From Gemmatimonadota bacterium (lineage in GTDB: Bacteria; Gemmatimonadota; Gemmatimonadetes; Longimicrobiales; RSA9), in contig JBDLIA010000025.1 in assembly GCA_039715185.1 (NCBI GenBank), forward strand, positions 1 to 38,397: a DNA stretch of 38,397 bases. Reading direction: 5' to 3'. A program made the position numbers and the translations under genes. Of this stretch, positions 37,988 through 38,397 are shown one piece after another (position 1 is the stretch's first letter; every line of letters begins with the position of its first letter). Under the pieces are notes generated by a model. The model was not told the DNA's origin. It ran no database searches and worked only from the letters and a program-made list of their open reading frames with translations.

Positions 37988-38397
37988 GTGACCAGAAGGA
38001 CCCCGCCGGGCCCCACCGTCCTCGCCACGCGCCGATCCGTGTCCAGGGTTCTCGCGTTCGCCACCGCGCTCCTGGGGACGATCGCGCCGCTTTCCGCACA
38101 GGCCGATCGGGCGACTCATCCCGATGCCGACTCCGTACCCGGTGCGATGGCGGAGTCGCTGCCACCCGAGTACGATCCCGGCGCGGACCACCACTTTCTG
38201 CTGCCGACGGGGGAGATCGCCCCACATATGACCGGAGGCGGGGGAGTGGCGACCGCCGCGCTTCCGGTTGGAGGGCTGCCTTTCGCCACGGCCAGCGTCC
38301 TGCCGCGAACGTCGTTCCGCTTCTCCGCCTTGCTGACGTTCGAGGGGCTCGATGTACCGATGGCCGGCTTCGGCTCGGTAACGGTTCAGCCGATCGA
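37988..38397 (+). CDS. Secreted protein, 5' part (runs off the window)
   Basis: An open frame begins at GTG 37988 and continues to the window end without a stop (about 136 residues). The N-terminus ATRRSVSRVLAFATALLGTI then APLSAQA is a signal peptide with a twin-arginine-like start. The mature part begins acidic (ATHPDADSVPGAMAESLPPE), then turns strand-rich and Gly-rich (VATAALPVGGLPFATASVLP). This suggests an outer-membrane or surface protein, possibly a barrel or beta-solenoid. The family is not recognised. It starts 94 bases after selD. Confidence 0.65.
   Translation, partial: MTRRTPPGPTVLATRRSVSRVLAFATALLGTIAPLSAQADRATHPDADSVPGAMAESLPPEYDPGADHHFLLPTGEIAPHMTGGGGVATAALPVGGLPFATASVLPRTSFRFSALLTFEGLDVPMAGFGSVTVQPI

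Noticed and set aside
1-38397. rRNA, tRNA (including tRNA-Sec), CRISPR arrays, integron integrase
   Set aside because: Looked for on both strands by eye. No cloverleaf, regular spacer array, rRNA stretch or tyrosine recombinase was found.

Overview
The window is uniformly GC-rich. It carries an ECF sigma/anti-sigma/DUF4097 module, a winged-helix-TPR sensor-regulator, TonB/porin-style small beta-barrels and lipoproteins, a menaquinone-type MenC, and a CDC48/VAT-type double AAA ATPase in an otherwise bacterial gene set. Together these suggest a Gram-negative, diderm bacterium of the Gemmatimonadota kind. That placement is an inference from gene content; no rRNA or other marker is present to prove it.

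Region 1 (1-14.9 kb) is accessory DNA. In order it holds: the tail of an unknown gene; a complete IS481-family element with doubled ends; a HigBA-type toxin-antitoxin pair whose toxin is frameshifted; a 59-bp attC-like palindrome; a GH5 cellulase-like lipoprotein bounded by a 14-bp inverted repeat; an alpha/beta hydrolase divergent from a membrane protein/ribbon-helix-helix pair; an RHH-MNT/HEPN pair; a patatin; a DUF2007-like protein; a winged-helix-TPR regulator; and a secreted metallo-beta-lactamase-fold protein. A VapBC pair then sits between a broken 5' fragment and an intact copy of a PLP-dependent decarboxylase. The region closes with a structured non-coding stretch, an unlisted 53-residue small protein gene and a twice-frameshifted GGDEF pseudogene. 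Toxin-antitoxin modules, gene relics, palindromes and an insertion sequence are concentrated here.

Region 2 (14.9-38.4 kb) reads as ordinary, densely packed chromosome. A minus-strand operon runs M42 peptidase, GAF (fRMsr-like), MBL hydrolase, MenC. A plus-strand set runs L,D-transpeptidase, terminator, isoaspartyl peptidase, DUF456 protein and a large membrane-associated protein, converging on a LysM/M15-like murein protein. Next come a sialidase-like lipoprotein, a GAF histidine kinase and a lipoprotein, then a convergent sigma/anti-sigma/DUF4097 operon. The CDC48-like ATPase follows, then a minus-strand run of SirB1-like, YgfZ, Nramp-like, beta-barrel and RmuC genes.

The most notable find is selD at 36811-37893. 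Its catalytic cysteine codon is an in-frame TGA followed by two tandem perfect hairpins, so it appears to encode a selenocysteine-containing selenophosphate synthetase. A caller that reads TGA as stop would truncate it and miss its active site. No selA, selB or tRNA-Sec gene lies in the window. The window ends inside a secreted protein gene.
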